Part shown: piece after piece, positions 1 through 8,788 of the stretch
How the letters are laid out: the number at the start of each line of letters is the position of its first letter
Numbering within the stretch: the first letter of the stretch is position 1
Assembly (NCBI RefSeq): GCF_039852015.1
Contig: NZ_CP156628.1
Coordinates: forward strand, 1,116,001-1,180,000
Length of the DNA: 64,000 nucleotides
Source: Robbsia sp. KACC 23696
GTDB taxonomy: Bacteria > Pseudomonadota > Gammaproteobacteria > Burkholderiales > Burkholderiaceae
Reading direction: 5' to 3'
The notes under the pieces: generated by a model
Databases searched by the model: none
Told to the model about the DNA's origin: nothing
Seen by the model: the letters and a program-made list of their open reading frames with translations, nothing else
Program-made: the position numbers and the translations under genes

Positions 1-1098
1 AAAGCCGCGATGGAAGGCGGCGTCGCCACGCGCCCGATCGACGATCTGGGTGCCTACGCGGACCAGCTGCAACAGTTCGTCTATCACTCCGGCGCGTTCA
101 TGAAGCCGGTGTTCGCGGCGGCAAAGCAGGTCGTCAAGCAAAGCGGCCGCGCCCGTATCGTCTTCACCGAAGGCGAGGACGAACGCGTGCTGCGCGCGGT
201 GCAGGTATTGGTCGACGAGAAGCTGGCGCAGCCGATTCTGATCGGACGCCCCGAGGTGCTGCTGGCCCGTATCGAAAAATACGGTCTCCGGCTGAAGCTG
301 GGCGTCGATGTCGAAGTGACGAACCCGGATTGGGATGAGCGCTTCCATCAATACTGGGTCACGTATTGGGAAGAAATGTGCCGTGAAGGCATCTCCAAGG
401 AAATGGCGCGCGTGGAAATGCGCCGCCGCCTGACGCTGATCGGCTCGATGATGGTCAAGCTCGGCGACGCGGACGGCATGGTCTGCGGCACCGTCGGCGC
501 GTATCACGATCACCTGCGCTTCGTCGATCAAGTCATCGGCAAGAAGCGCGGCGCCAGTGTCTATGCGGCGATGAACATCCTGCTGCTGGACCAACGCACG
601 GTCGCGCTCGTCGACACGCACATCAACGACAATCCGTCGGCCGCCGAGATCGCCGAGTTCACGATCATGGCCGCTAATGAGATGGCCAAGCTGAACCTGC
701 TGCCGAAGGTCGCCCTGCTGTCACGGTCGAACTTCGGATCGGCCAGCTCGGCCTCGGGACCGAAGATGCGCGAAGCGCTGTCCCTGATCACCGCGCAGCA
801 GCCGGACCTCGAAGTCGATGGTGAAATGCATGGCGACTGCGCGCTCGACGAATCGCTGCGCAACCGGATCTTGCCGAATTCGCGCCTGAAGGGCTCGGCC
901 AATCTGCTCGCCTGCCCGAACGTCGACGCCGGCAATATCGCTTACAACCTGCTGAAGACCACGGCGGGCAGCAATGTCGCGATCGGTCCCTTCCTGTTGG
1001 GCGTGAATGCGCCGATCAATATCCTGACGTCCAGCGCGACGGTGCGTCGGATCGTCAATATGGCGGCCTTGACCGTCGTTCAGGCAAACCGCGACTAA
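1..1098 (+). CDS. maeB: NADP-dependent malic enzyme, C-terminal part (partial at window start)
   Basis: The reading frame is open from base 1, so the gene starts outside the window; 365 residues are visible. The visible part begins at the end of the malic enzyme domain (MEGGVATRPI) and continues into a phosphotransacetylase-like domain (FTEGEDERVLRAVQ, then GSMMVKLGDADGMVCGT and NPSAAEIAEF). This fused layout is typical of bacterial MaeB, which decarboxylates malate to pyruvate with NADP; the C-terminal domain is regulatory and binds acetyl-CoA rather than acting as a transacetylase. The gene ends 34 bases before a convergent peptidase gene. Family assignment is firm; the cofactor preference is inferred from the family. 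Confidence 0.93.
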   Translation, partial: KAAMEGGVATRPIDDLGAYADQLQQFVYHSGAFMKPVFAAAKQVVKQSGRARIVFTEGEDERVLRAVQVLVDEKLAQPILIGRPEVLLARIEKYGLRLKLGVDVEVTNPDWDERFHQYWVTYWEEMCREGISKEMARVEMRRRLTLIGSMMVKLGDADGMVCGTVGAYHDHLRFVDQVIGKKRGASVYAAMNILLLDQRTVALVDTHINDNPSAAEIAEFTIMAANEMAKLNLLPKVALLSRSNFGSASSASGPKMREALSLITAQQPDLEVDGEMHGDCALDESLRNRILPNSRLKGSANLLACPNVDAGNIAYNLLKTTAGSNVAIGPFLLGVNAPINILTSSATVRRIVNMAALTVVQANRD

Positions 1099-1106
1099 CG
1101 CGAATG

Positions 1107-1126
1107 GCCCCCTCTGCTCAGGGGGC
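1107..1126. terminator. Possible hairpin between convergent genes
   Basis: A GC-rich inverted repeat (GCCCCCT, 6-base loop, AGGGGGC) lies in the short gap between the convergent malic enzyme and peptidase genes. There is no T tract on either side, so it is only a possible bidirectional or Rho-assisted terminator. Confidence 0.35.
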
Positions 1127-1132
1127 GCCAGT

Positions 1133-2407
1133 TCACATCAGGGCCGACAAGGCCTTTGCCTGCGCGATGAAGCGTTGCTTTTCATCGCCCGCCAGGCGGT
1201 TGTCCCGCGGCAAGGGCACCGTCAGCGGATTCATCGCCACCTGATTCACCCGCACCTCGAAATGCAGATGCGGTCCGGTCGCCCATCCGGTGGTGCCGAC
1301 ATACCCGATCACCTCGCCTCGCTTGACGGTCTGCCCCGCATGCAATCCCTTGAAAAACCGGGACATATGCGCGAAGCGCGTCGAGTAGGGCGGCGCATTC
1401 TGTATTTCCACGACCTTTCCATAGCCGACCTTCCAGCCCGCGAAGATCACGCGACCGTTCGCCGTCGCCCGGATCGGCGTACCGACAGGCGCCGCCAAAT
1501 CGACGCCTTCATGTTCCTGCCAGCGATGCGTTATCGGATCCAGTCGACGCAGCGAAAACGGCGAGGAAATGCGCGTGAAGACAAGCGGATAGCGGGAGAA
1601 TGACGGCTTCGTACTGCTGCCGTCCTTGGCGTAGTACAGCGGCTCGCCGCCCAATTGTCGGTGTAGAAATACTTCCTTGGCGTCCTTGCCGTCGCCGATC
1701 TTGACGGCCACCGGCCAATGCGCATCCACGGCCGTGGCGTGCGTCGTGTTTGTGTTTGCGGTTGCAGTCGCCGCAGCGGGGCCCCCGGCAGTTGATGCCG
1801 CGGTGCGCGCGGCGGATGCCGGCGCGGTGCTGCCGTTTCGGAACAAGAGCGTGATCGAGTCGCCCTTGCGCAGGTCTCGACGAAAATCGATCGCCCCGTC
1901 GAAAGCGTGCGCCACTTTCAGCGCCGTTGCGGAATCGAGGCCCAATTGCCGCGCCGATGCATCGAAACTGCCCTCCACTTTTGCGGTGCGGACCTGCAAT
2001 CCGGCCGCGGCGGCCGCGGCTTGCATCGCATCGACGATCGGCGCAGGACCGGCAACGGTCTTGCCTCCGGCGTTGACGCCTTTGCCGGCAGGCGTCGATT
2101 GAGGCAGACCCCGACGCTGTGCAAGCTCGCCATCGTCGAGGCGCTGCATCGAAAAGAAACCGTCGTCGTCGTTATCGGTGCGCGGCGTGCCGTGTTGTGC
2201 GATCAGGAAATAGCTGGTGCAGAGTGCCGCCAAGGCGCAGGTTCCCGCCACGCGTTTCAAGCGTCGCGAGGAATCGGACAGCCCATTGGTATCACCGATC
2301 ACGGCGATCGAGGCAACGGCTGCCTCTACGAAGGGCGAGGAATGCGGCGTGGAGAGCGTATCGTCGGACGGGGTGACGGACAGGGAATCGGGCGGCAAGG
2401 AAGTCAT
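1133..2407 (-). CDS. M23 family metallopeptidase, membrane anchored
   Basis: This is probably a cell-wall endopeptidase of the LytM/M23 family, acting in the periplasm on peptidoglycan. From the ATG at 2407 the protein has 424 residues. One hydrophobic segment near residues 57-70 (AGTCALAALCTSYFLIA) suggests an inner-membrane anchor. A low-complexity Ala/Thr stretch follows, then the C-terminal M23 domain with zinc-ligand motifs HEGVDLAAPVGTPI and HLHFEV. The frame is open further upstream, but the segment before 2407 is unlike coding sequence. No partner gene is adjacent, so its role (division, morphogenesis or recycling) is not shown by context. Confidence 0.88.
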   Translation of the reverse strand: MTSLPPDSLSVTPSDDTLSTPHSSPFVEAAVASIAVIGDTNGLSDSSRRLKRVAGTCALAALCTSYFLIAQHGTPRTDNDDDGFFSMQRLDDGELAQRRGLPQSTPAGKGVNAGGKTVAGPAPIVDAMQAAAAAAGLQVRTAKVEGSFDASARQLGLDSATALKVAHAFDGAIDFRRDLRKGDSITLLFRNGSTAPASAARTAASTAGGPAAATATANTNTTHATAVDAHWPVAVKIGDGKDAKEVFLHRQLGGEPLYYAKDGSSTKPSFSRYPLVFTRISSPFSLRRLDPITHRWQEHEGVDLAAPVGTPIRATANGRVIFAGWKVGYGKVVEIQNAPPYSTRFAHMSRFFKGLHAGQTVKRGEVIGYVGTTGWATGPHLHFEVRVNQVAMNPLTVPLPRDNRLAGDEKQRFIAQAKALSALM

Positions 2408-2985
2408 TGCGTCGTAAAAACGGTGCCACGATGCGCGTCGACCCTCACCGCGCCCGACATGCCACGCGACGCAGGCACACAAAAGTGCGGCGGCACGACA
2501 GGGGGCGCAACAGACGACCTATGCCTGCCGCGCAGCGTCGGCGCGGTCAGTGCGGTTCGGGCAACGGGGAAGCGGACGGCGCGCTCCGCCGGACAGGCCG
2601 ACAGAACGGAAATGCCGCGCCCCGCCCCGACGACGCATCGGTGCAAGATGGCAAAAACCGCGATGCGATGGCATCGGGCGCGCCGCGTCGCAACACAAGG
2701 TGCGCCGTCAGTAGGCGTCCGCGCAGACATCGCGGGAAGAAAAAGGGAGAGCCCTAAAAAGAACAGACGGCCGTACAGGCCGATACGCAAGTATGCGACA
2801 AGCACGGCGACGACGTAAAGACTTTCACCCCATTTTTACAGGGTGAATTGTAAATTCGTGTAATGGCGGTGGCGTCTCCGCGATGCCCGGGTCTACCGTC
2901 CGACGCGCATAAAATCTTTCGGCGGAAGCTGGTTGCACGCGACGTTTTGGGGTAACGTCCTAGAAAATGAGGCTCGGAGAGGGAT
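2408..2985. other. Intergenic region with a dyad near the downstream start
   Basis: No gene is supported here. The only structure I see is an interrupted dyad at 2941-2959 (GACGTT, 7 bases, AACGTC) 27 bases before the flavoprotein start. It could be an operator for the flavoprotein gene, but nothing else supports that. Confidence 0.3.
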
Positions 2986-3903
2986 ATGCCTGCCACCGCC
3001 AAGACGCCATATGACGTCATGATCATCGGGGGCGGATACGCTGGGATCGCCGCCGCACTGCAACTCGCGCGAGCACATTGCCGCTTGTTGATTTTCGACG
3101 CGGGCCGACCGCGCGACCGGTTTTCCACCGCTTCGCACGATTTCATCGGGCTCGACGAACGCCCGACCGCCGCCTCCGCCGCCGAAGCGAAAGCGCGGCT
3201 TCTGCGCTATCCGAATGTCGATTGGCTCGCCGCTTTCGCGACCTACGCCTACGTCGGCGAGGACGGTCTGTTCGAGGCGCTGGACGTCAATACGAACCGA
3301 TACAAGGCGCGCCGCATCGTCCTCGCCTCGGGCCTCGTCGACGCGCTACCGAAAATCCCCGGGCTGGCGGAGCGCTGGGGCAAAACGGTGAGCTTGAGCC
3401 CCTATTACACGGCCTACGCCCTCGACAAGGCGCCCCTTGGTGTGCTCGCGTTCGGCGAGGGCGTCTTCGAGGAAGCACTGCTGCTCGCGGACTGGGGGCC
3501 GGTGACGCTTTTCACCGATGCGAAGATCGTACTGCGGTCGGAGCAGACTCACGCATTGACGGCGCGCGGTGTCCTGATCGAACAAGAGCGCGTGGTCGGC
3601 CTGCAGGGCAACGGCGCCAACGTGCAACTCGCCGATGGTCGTACCGTGCCCCTCGCGATGTTGTTCATGGCGCCGCCTTCACGGCTCGGCAGTCCGATCG
3701 CCCGTCAATTGGGCTGCGATATCTCGCCGGGCGGCGCCGGTGAGTACGTTCTGACCGATGCCTCGCAGCAAACGTCGGTGCGCGGCGTGTTCGCCTGCGG
3801 CGATATCGCGCGCGTGTCATACGCGGTGTCGCTGGCCGTGGGCGACGGCACTGCTGCTGGCATTGCCGTGCGCCGCTCGCTGAAACTCACCAACCTCGGC
3901 TGA
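2986..3903 (+). CDS. NAD(P)/FAD-dependent oxidoreductase, thioredoxin-reductase-like, lacking the CxxC
   Basis: The protein has 305 residues and a good ribosome site (GGAGAGGG) before the ATG. An FAD dinucleotide motif GGGYAG sits at residues 15-20 and the second FAD motif GVFACGDIAR near the C terminus. It matches the class II pyridine nucleotide reductase fold of thioredoxin reductases. Where that family has a redox-active CPYC, this protein reads SPYY near residues 138-141, so it cannot form the active disulfide. It is therefore probably a ferredoxin/flavodoxin-type or uncharacterised oxidoreductase, not a thioredoxin reductase. The substrate is not evident. Confidence 0.85.
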   Translation: MPATAKTPYDVMIIGGGYAGIAAALQLARAHCRLLIFDAGRPRDRFSTASHDFIGLDERPTAASAAEAKARLLRYPNVDWLAAFATYAYVGEDGLFEALDVNTNRYKARRIVLASGLVDALPKIPGLAERWGKTVSLSPYYTAYALDKAPLGVLAFGEGVFEEALLLADWGPVTLFTDAKIVLRSEQTHALTARGVLIEQERVVGLQGNGANVQLADGRTVPLAMLFMAPPSRLGSPIARQLGCDISPGGAGEYVLTDASQQTSVRGVFACGDIARVSYAVSLAVGDGTAAGIAVRRSLKLTNLG

Positions 3904-3940
3904 CGGATCCACCGCAACGTCGCCTCACAATTCGGCTATA

Positions 3941-3956
3941 CTGTACATCCATACAG
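3941..3956 (+). promoter_or_regulatory. LexA-type SOS box
   Basis: The sequence CTGTACATCCATACAG matches CTGT-N8-ACAG exactly, and overlaps a TATACT -10-like hexamer just upstream, an arrangement typical of LexA-repressed promoters. No recognisable SOS gene follows; the next supported gene starts 435 bases downstream. Confidence 0.65.
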
Positions 3957-4103
3957 AAGTCGCGATTCGATATACCGCTGGTGCCGGCAATCCGGGAGGC
4001 CATGGCGCCTTGCCGCGCGCGGCGTCCGCGATCCACACGGTTTTTAATGTGACGTGGCGAGGCGGCAGGGGCTGTCGTAATATAAGATAGCGGTGTGGGT
4101 TTG

Positions 4104-4347
4104 CGGCGGTTGTTGTCGCCGAGCAGTCGTACCACCCCTGTCCGCGTGGACTGGCAGCCGTACAAGGGCTGCGGGACACGGCCAGTAGCGCTGGCCTGGG
4201 CGTCAGACATGACAACGAGCAGGCCGCTTCGGCGGTCGCGGGTTGGACCATTCCGGTCCTGCGTCGAAGGCGTCATATTTCGTTTGTATCATAGGCCCGG
4301 TGATGCTGATCGACTCGCGTCGTCTTCGACATGGGCACGCACCGGGC
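4104..4347 (+). ncRNA. Candidate structured RNA or mRNA leader with a run of hairpins
   Basis: Six inverted repeats follow one another in about 240 bases: 4104-4121 (5-bp stem), 4154-4172 (6 bp), 4180-4196 (6 bp), 4224-4235 (4 bp with a TTCG loop), 4245-4259 (5 bp) and 4295-4347 (8-bp stem GCCCGGTG/CACCGGGC closing a long arm). A -10-like TATAAGAT lies at 4081-4088 just before them. The region ends 43 bases before the small gene at 4391. It matches no riboswitch or housekeeping RNA that I recognise. It could be a leader of the operon at 4391 or an independent RNA. Confidence 0.35.
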
Positions 4348-4390
4348 GGCAACGCACCGCGTCTTCTGTCAGTCATATAGGAATAGAGTC

Positions 4391-4822
4391 ATGTCTACCA
4401 AGATTGGCGCAGCAGGCGCGATGTCGCTGCTCTCCGAGCACCTGGGCGATCCCGCTCAGCCTTGCCGGCAAGTTCGCTTGCAGGCCTCTCCGGATGGCAA
4501 AACCCTGCTGATGGTCGATATCGATCAACGCAAGGCAGGTACGTTGCGGACCGTGTGCTATGAAATCACCCCGGCGGAATTGATCGCCGCAATCCGCGCA
4601 CACGGCGCCGAACTGCCGCAAAGCAGCGACGAAGCGATTGCCGCGGTAGAGGCGATGCAACGCGCGAGCCTGTTGGCAGCCGCTGGAATCGGTGGCGCGG
4701 CGACGACGTCGGCGTTGCCGACCGGCAGTATGCATTTCGCCGCCAATTCGGCGCCCACCGATGCCGCCGCGTCGCCAACTACCGGCGCGTCGTTTACCGA
4801 CGTGCCGACCGTCAGCGCCTGA
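4391..4822 (+). CDS. Small conserved-looking protein of unknown function
   Basis: A 143-residue protein I do not recognise. The first 75 residues look folded (DGKTLLMVDIDQRKAGTLRTVCYEITPAELIAAIRAHG); the rest is Ala/Thr/Ser-rich low complexity. The frame is open 60 bases upstream, but the ATG at 4391 is preceded by a weak AGGAA and better coding sequence follows it. The gene ends 2 bases before the hydrolase gene, so the two are very likely co-transcribed with the sensor kinase after them. No signal peptide or membrane segment is visible. Confidence 0.7.
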   Translation: MSTKIGAAGAMSLLSEHLGDPAQPCRQVRLQASPDGKTLLMVDIDQRKAGTLRTVCYEITPAELIAAIRAHGAELPQSSDEAIAAVEAMQRASLLAAAGIGGAATTSALPTGSMHFAANSAPTDAAASPTTGASFTDVPTVSA

Positions 4823-4824
4823 CA

Positions 4825-5847
4825 ATGTCCGGTACGACGCAATCATTCGCGCTGGGAGACGTGACGCTGCAGTCGGGGCGCACGTTTCCCGCGATGCAGC
4901 TCGCCTATCGTACGTATGGGACCTTGAACGCGGACAGGTCGAACGTCATCCTGTATCCCACCTCGTTCGCGGCACAAGATCACGAGATCGACTGGCTGGT
5001 CGGCGACGGCGAAGCGCTGGACACCTCACGCTGGTTCGTCGTCATCCCGAACCTGTTCGGCAATGGCCTGTCCGCGTCGCCGTCGAACGCGGGCCTGCCG
5101 CTGCACGATTATCCCTTGGTCACCTGTCACGATGCCGTAATGGCGCAGCACGCGCTGCTGCGGCACCTGGGCATCGCGCGTCTGGCCATGGTCTACGGCT
5201 GGTCGATGGGTGCGATGCAAGCCTATCATTGGGCATCGCGTTATCCCGACATGGTCGATCGAATCATGGTGGTATGCGGTGCCGCACGCTGTGCACCGTA
5301 TAACCAGATGTTTCTCGAAGGGGTCCGCGCGGCCTTGACGGCCGACAGCGCATTCCAGGATGGCTATTTCACGTCGCCGCCCACGCGCGGCGTCAAAGCG
5401 ATGGGACGCTTGTATGCTGGCTGGGTGACCTCGCATGGCTTTTTTCGAGACGCCCTGTGGCGCGAGGCCGGCTTCGATTCGCTCGAGGATTATTTGCAAG
5501 GGGCCTGGGATACGTACTACAGCCGCCGAGATGCCAATGATCTGATGGCGCAGCTGGCGACCTGGCAGGCGGGCGATATCGCCGACAATGCGCGCGATCG
5601 TGGCAACTTTGCTGCGGCGATGGCGGCGATCACGGCGCATGTGCTGCTGGTGCCCGGCGCAACGGACCGGTATTTCCAGGTCGAAGATAATCAGGCTGAA
5701 CTCCCGTTGCTGGTCAATGCGCGTAGCGCTGCGTTGCAGCCGATTCCATCACTGCATGGGCATCGCGCAGGCAATCCGCAACGTATCCCCGATGACCGGG
5801 CTTGGTTGACGTCGACAATCAGGACATTTCTCGACGGCACATCATGA
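4825..5847 (+). CDS. Alpha/beta hydrolase of the homoserine O-acetyltransferase (MetX) family
   Basis: The protein has 340 residues. The nucleophile elbow is GWSMG, the acid follows VPGATDRYFQVED, and the histidine is in HGHRAGNP near the C terminus, which completes a catalytic triad. The fold and the AYRTYGTLN start resemble MetX-like acyltransferases and hydrolases. True MetX proteins are usually somewhat longer and carry a GGSMGG-type elbow, so acetylation of homoserine should not be assumed. It lies between a small unknown protein (2-base gap) and a histidine kinase (4-base ATGA overlap), so it is probably translationally coupled to both. Confidence 0.85.
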   Translation: MSGTTQSFALGDVTLQSGRTFPAMQLAYRTYGTLNADRSNVILYPTSFAAQDHEIDWLVGDGEALDTSRWFVVIPNLFGNGLSASPSNAGLPLHDYPLVTCHDAVMAQHALLRHLGIARLAMVYGWSMGAMQAYHWASRYPDMVDRIMVVCGAARCAPYNQMFLEGVRAALTADSAFQDGYFTSPPTRGVKAMGRLYAGWVTSHGFFRDALWREAGFDSLEDYLQGAWDTYYSRRDANDLMAQLATWQAGDIADNARDRGNFAAAMAAITAHVLLVPGATDRYFQVEDNQAELPLLVNARSAALQPIPSLHGHRAGNPQRIPDDRAWLTSTIRTFLDGTS

Positions 5848-7709
5848 ACGGTCGCCCAGCGATATCCGAACCGTCGTCCGAACAGGACAAGTCGGTGGGC
5901 GGGACATCCGCCTTCGAAAACCGTGCGCCCGATGGCGCGTCGGGGCAAACAGCCGCGTACGACGTTTTCGACGTGTTGCCGGATGCCTATTTGATCCTCG
6001 ATAGTCGCTACCGTGTCGTCAAGGTCAACGATCAATATCTGAACGCGCTGGGCGAACCCCGCGAAGCGTTGATCGGCCGCTCGATCTTCGACATCAATCA
6101 GTGGGGCTCGAATGCCCAGCGACAGGCCCGCCGAGAATGGCTAACGGCTACATTCTCGAATCTACGTCGTACCCGTCAGCCGGTCAGCGCACAGTATTTC
6201 CGCTATGACTCTTTGCCGCCCGCGCGCCGACCGATTGCTGGATCGCGCGCGGCATCGGCATCGGCATCGGCATCGGCATCTGCATCTGCATCCGGCACGG
6301 CGAGGTCCATGCAGAGCGCTGTCGAGGAGCCATCGCTCGTCACGCGTTATTGGACGATCCAGGCCTCATTGATTCCGGCCCTCGCCCCCTCGCCAGAACC
6401 GGTTTCCGAGATTGAACCCGCATCGCATGCAGGCATTCCACCGCTATCGCCGGACGATTGGGTCGCCGTACGCGTGTGGGACGTGACCGACGACATTGCC
6501 CGCTCGGAACAACATCAGCGCGAACGGGCGCAATTGCGCTCTCTCGCGCAACTGCGGCAACAGTTGGTGAACGATGCCAATGCGGAATTGGCCGATGAGA
6601 AGCGGCGCCTTGATCAGGCCATGTCCTTCGCCGAACTGGGCGCCTGGGAGTGGCAGCCCGATACCGGCACCATCATCTGCACGGCGCAATGCAAGGTCAA
6701 TCTCGGACTCTCGTTGGATGACACGCTGACCGAGAAAAGACTGTTCGAATCGGTGATCGACCCGCGCGACCGAAAGCGTATGCGCGATGCGATCGCCAAC
6801 GCCTTATCGGGCGGCAGCTTTTTTGAGATCGACTGCCGTACGCGGCATCACGACGGATCGCTGCATTGGATCCTCGTTCGCGGCTCTGGCCGCTATAAAG
6901 CAGACGGCGCGCTCGAATCGGTGCTCGGTCTGATGCTGGACATCACGCAACGCAAGGAATTGGAACTCGCGCGCGAAACGCAGCTTACCGAGGAGCGGAG
7001 CGCTCGCCAGCGGAGCGACGACCGCGTCGATACGATGGATGGTTTCGTGTCATCGGTCAGTCATGAGTTGCGTTCGCCCTTGAATGCAGTGCTCTCGTGG
7101 ACACAGTTGCTCGAGCGGGTGCAGGACCCCGACAAGATCCGCCAAGGCATCGATGTCATCTCGCGCAACGCGCGTCAATTATCGGTGATGGTGGGCGACC
7201 TGTTGGATACCGGGGCGATCGTCAGCGGCAAACTGTCGGTGCGCTTGGTGCCGCTCGATCTGGGGGCGCTAGCGGGGCTGGTCGCCGAGGAAATGCGCCC
7301 GGACGTGCAAGCACGCGGCCTCGAATTATCGACGCCGGCATTGCAATCGTGTGTGGTGCTCGGCGACGAAAGCCGCTTGCGGCAGATCGTGTGGAATCTG
7401 CTGTCCAATGCGATGAAGTTCAGTCGTGAGGGCGCGCTCGAAGTGTCGGTACGCATCGAAGAAGGCATGGCCTGCCTCGATGTGCGCGATCATGGCATCG
7501 GCATCGACCGCCATGCGCTACGCAATATCTTCGAACGTTTTCAGCAGCTGGGGGGCGGCGCAAGCGCCGGGCGCGTCGGCGGCCTGGGTCTGGGCCTATG
7601 GCTGGTGCGCAATCTGGTCGAATGTCATCACGGCTATGTATCGGCCGCCAGCGAGGGCATCGGCCACGGGTCGACATTCACGGTGCGCCTGCCCATCTAT
7701 CGCGCCTGA
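5844..7709 (+). CDS. PAS-domain sensor histidine kinase
   Basis: A 621-residue soluble kinase. A first PAS domain lies at about residues 35-110 (FDVLPDAYLILDSRYRVVKVND), then an Ala-Ser repeat, a second PAS/PAC region at about 255-375 ending in ITQRKE, a short coiled coil, a HisKA domain with phospho-acceptor His at about 407 (SVSHELRSPLN), and a HATPase domain with N, G1 and G2 boxes (NLLSNAMKFS, DHGIGID, GLGLGLWLV). There are no membrane segments, so it senses a cytoplasmic cue. The start overlaps the hydrolase stop by ATGA. A CheY-like regulator is encoded convergently just downstream at 7765-8241 and is a natural partner. Confidence 0.92.
   Translation: MNGRPAISEPSSEQDKSVGGTSAFENRAPDGASGQTAAYDVFDVLPDAYLILDSRYRVVKVNDQYLNALGEPREALIGRSIFDINQWGSNAQRQARREWLTATFSNLRRTRQPVSAQYFRYDSLPPARRPIAGSRAASASASASASASASGTARSMQSAVEEPSLVTRYWTIQASLIPALAPSPEPVSEIEPASHAGIPPLSPDDWVAVRVWDVTDDIARSEQHQRERAQLRSLAQLRQQLVNDANAELADEKRRLDQAMSFAELGAWEWQPDTGTIICTAQCKVNLGLSLDDTLTEKRLFESVIDPRDRKRMRDAIANALSGGSFFEIDCRTRHHDGSLHWILVRGSGRYKADGALESVLGLMLDITQRKELELARETQLTEERSARQRSDDRVDTMDGFVSSVSHELRSPLNAVLSWTQLLERVQDPDKIRQGIDVISRNARQLSVMVGDLLDTGAIVSGKLSVRLVPLDLGALAGLVAEEMRPDVQARGLELSTPALQSCVVLGDESRLRQIVWNLLSNAMKFSREGALEVSVRIEEGMACLDVRDHGIGIDRHALRNIFERFQQLGGGASAGRVGGLGLGLWLVRNLVECHHGYVSAASEGIGHGSTFTVRLPIYRA
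6252..6292 (+). repeat. Hexanucleotide tandem repeat inside the kinase gene
   Basis: About seven tandem copies of GCATCG/GCATCT encode an Ala-Ser linker between the two PAS domains. The 6-base unit keeps frame, so copy-number change would alter linker length without breaking the gene. Confidence 0.8.
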
Positions 7710-7764
7710 CGTACTCGCACGATGTGGGGGGGAACGCTTCGCGGGTCCTACTGCCTGAGCGCGA

Positions 7765-8241
7765 TCACGGCAGCTCACGGTCCCGCGGCGCGGGGCGCGA
7801 CACGCGCAGCGACCCCGGTGGCGGTTCATTCAGCACCGCCCAGAAAATACCTAGATCCGAAACGGCCGAAATGAAGTCCTGGAAATCCACCGGCTTCACC
7901 ACATAGGCATTGCTGCCGAGCGCATAGCTACGAAGCAGATCGTGCTCCTCCTTTGACGAGGTCAACATGACGACCGGGATTGCCGCCGATTCGCCGCGGC
8001 GCCGGACTTCAGCCAGCACTTCGAGGCCGTCGACCTTCGGCAGCTTCATATCGAGCAGAATCACCGCGGGATTGCCGGGATCCCGATCCGACCAGGCGCC
8101 CTCGCCCGCGAGGTAGTCGAGCGCTTCCTGACCGTCCCGCGCGATGACCACTTCGTTCGCGAGATTCGTTCTTTCCAGCGCGATCAACGTCAATTCTAGG
8201 TCATGCGGATTATCTTCGACCAGCAGGATAGGTTTCAGCAT
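7765..8241 (-). CDS. Single-domain CheY-like response regulator
   Basis: A 158-residue receiver domain with no output domain, of the Rcp1-like type that often pairs with PAS/phytochrome-like kinases. Acidic pocket: LVEDN. The phospho-acceptor Asp is in LLDMKLPKVDG, the conserved Thr/Ser in VVMLTSS and the Lys in VVKPVDF. The frame is open upstream, but the ATG at 8241 (MLKPILLVEDN) is the natural domain start. It is convergent with the histidine kinase, ending 55 bases from it, which suggests a phosphorelay pair without a DNA-binding output. Confidence 0.9.
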   Translation of the reverse strand: MLKPILLVEDNPHDLELTLIALERTNLANEVVIARDGQEALDYLAGEGAWSDRDPGNPAVILLDMKLPKVDGLEVLAEVRRRGESAAIPVVMLTSSKEEHDLLRSYALGSNAYVVKPVDFQDFISAVSDLGIFWAVLNEPPPGSLRVSRPAPRDRELP

Positions 8242-8374
8242 GAGCAGACTCGGGCGACGCGCCCACGGCGTGGACGCAAATGACGTGCGCAGCCGAAGAC
8301 CACGCACGTCCCGATTCTACACGCGATACCGTCTTGTCTCGGAAAAGACCAGCGCGAGATCGACTTTGCCGCGC

Positions 8375-8788
8375 TCAGACGCGCGGCGGCTTGCCGAGAT
8401 CCAGCGCCGATCCGCGCGGCATCTGCTCGACATAGCCTGCCGACAGTTCATATTGCAATGCGGCCCAGGCACCTAGCAGCGTCGAGTCGTTACTGAGAAT
8501 TAACGGTGCGCGTACCCATTCCTCGGCAACATCGCCGAACCAGCGCGTCTCGAAAATACGGAAGCTCTCGATCTCGGCACGTCCTTCGGCCAGCAAGTCG
8601 TGGTACGACGCGACATGCGTCATCGCCACTTCGCTGATCCCGATGTCGTGGAGGCAAATCACCGCATCCATCGCCTTGCGGATCGCGGCTACCTTGGTGC
8701 CTGCCTGGATATAGACGACGGTGCGCGGCGCAGGGCCGTCGAAGACGAGACAGAACAACGTCGCCTTGCAGTATTCGGACAGTATCAT
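8375..8788 (-). CDS. Protein of unknown function
   Basis: A 137-residue protein from the ATG at 8788 (MILSEYCKATLFCLVFDG); in-frame starts upstream at 8815 and 8863 are possible. It has no motif I recognise, no signal peptide and no clear membrane segment. Composition is ordinary for a small soluble protein (PAPRTVVYIQAGTKVAAIRKAMDAV). It lies upstream of the response regulator on the same strand with a 133-base gap, so it may or may not be co-transcribed. Confidence 0.6.
   Translation of the reverse strand: MILSEYCKATLFCLVFDGPAPRTVVYIQAGTKVAAIRKAMDAVICLHDIGISEVAMTHVASYHDLLAEGRAEIESFRIFETRWFGDVAEEWVRAPLILSNDSTLLGAWAALQYELSAGYVEQMPRGSALDLGKPPRV

Noticed and set aside
4002-4052. A 16-codon frame after the SOS box with a GGAGG upstream
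   Set aside because: Too short and too close to its ribosome site to support a gene; TisB-like peptides are hydrophobic, and this one is Arg-rich.
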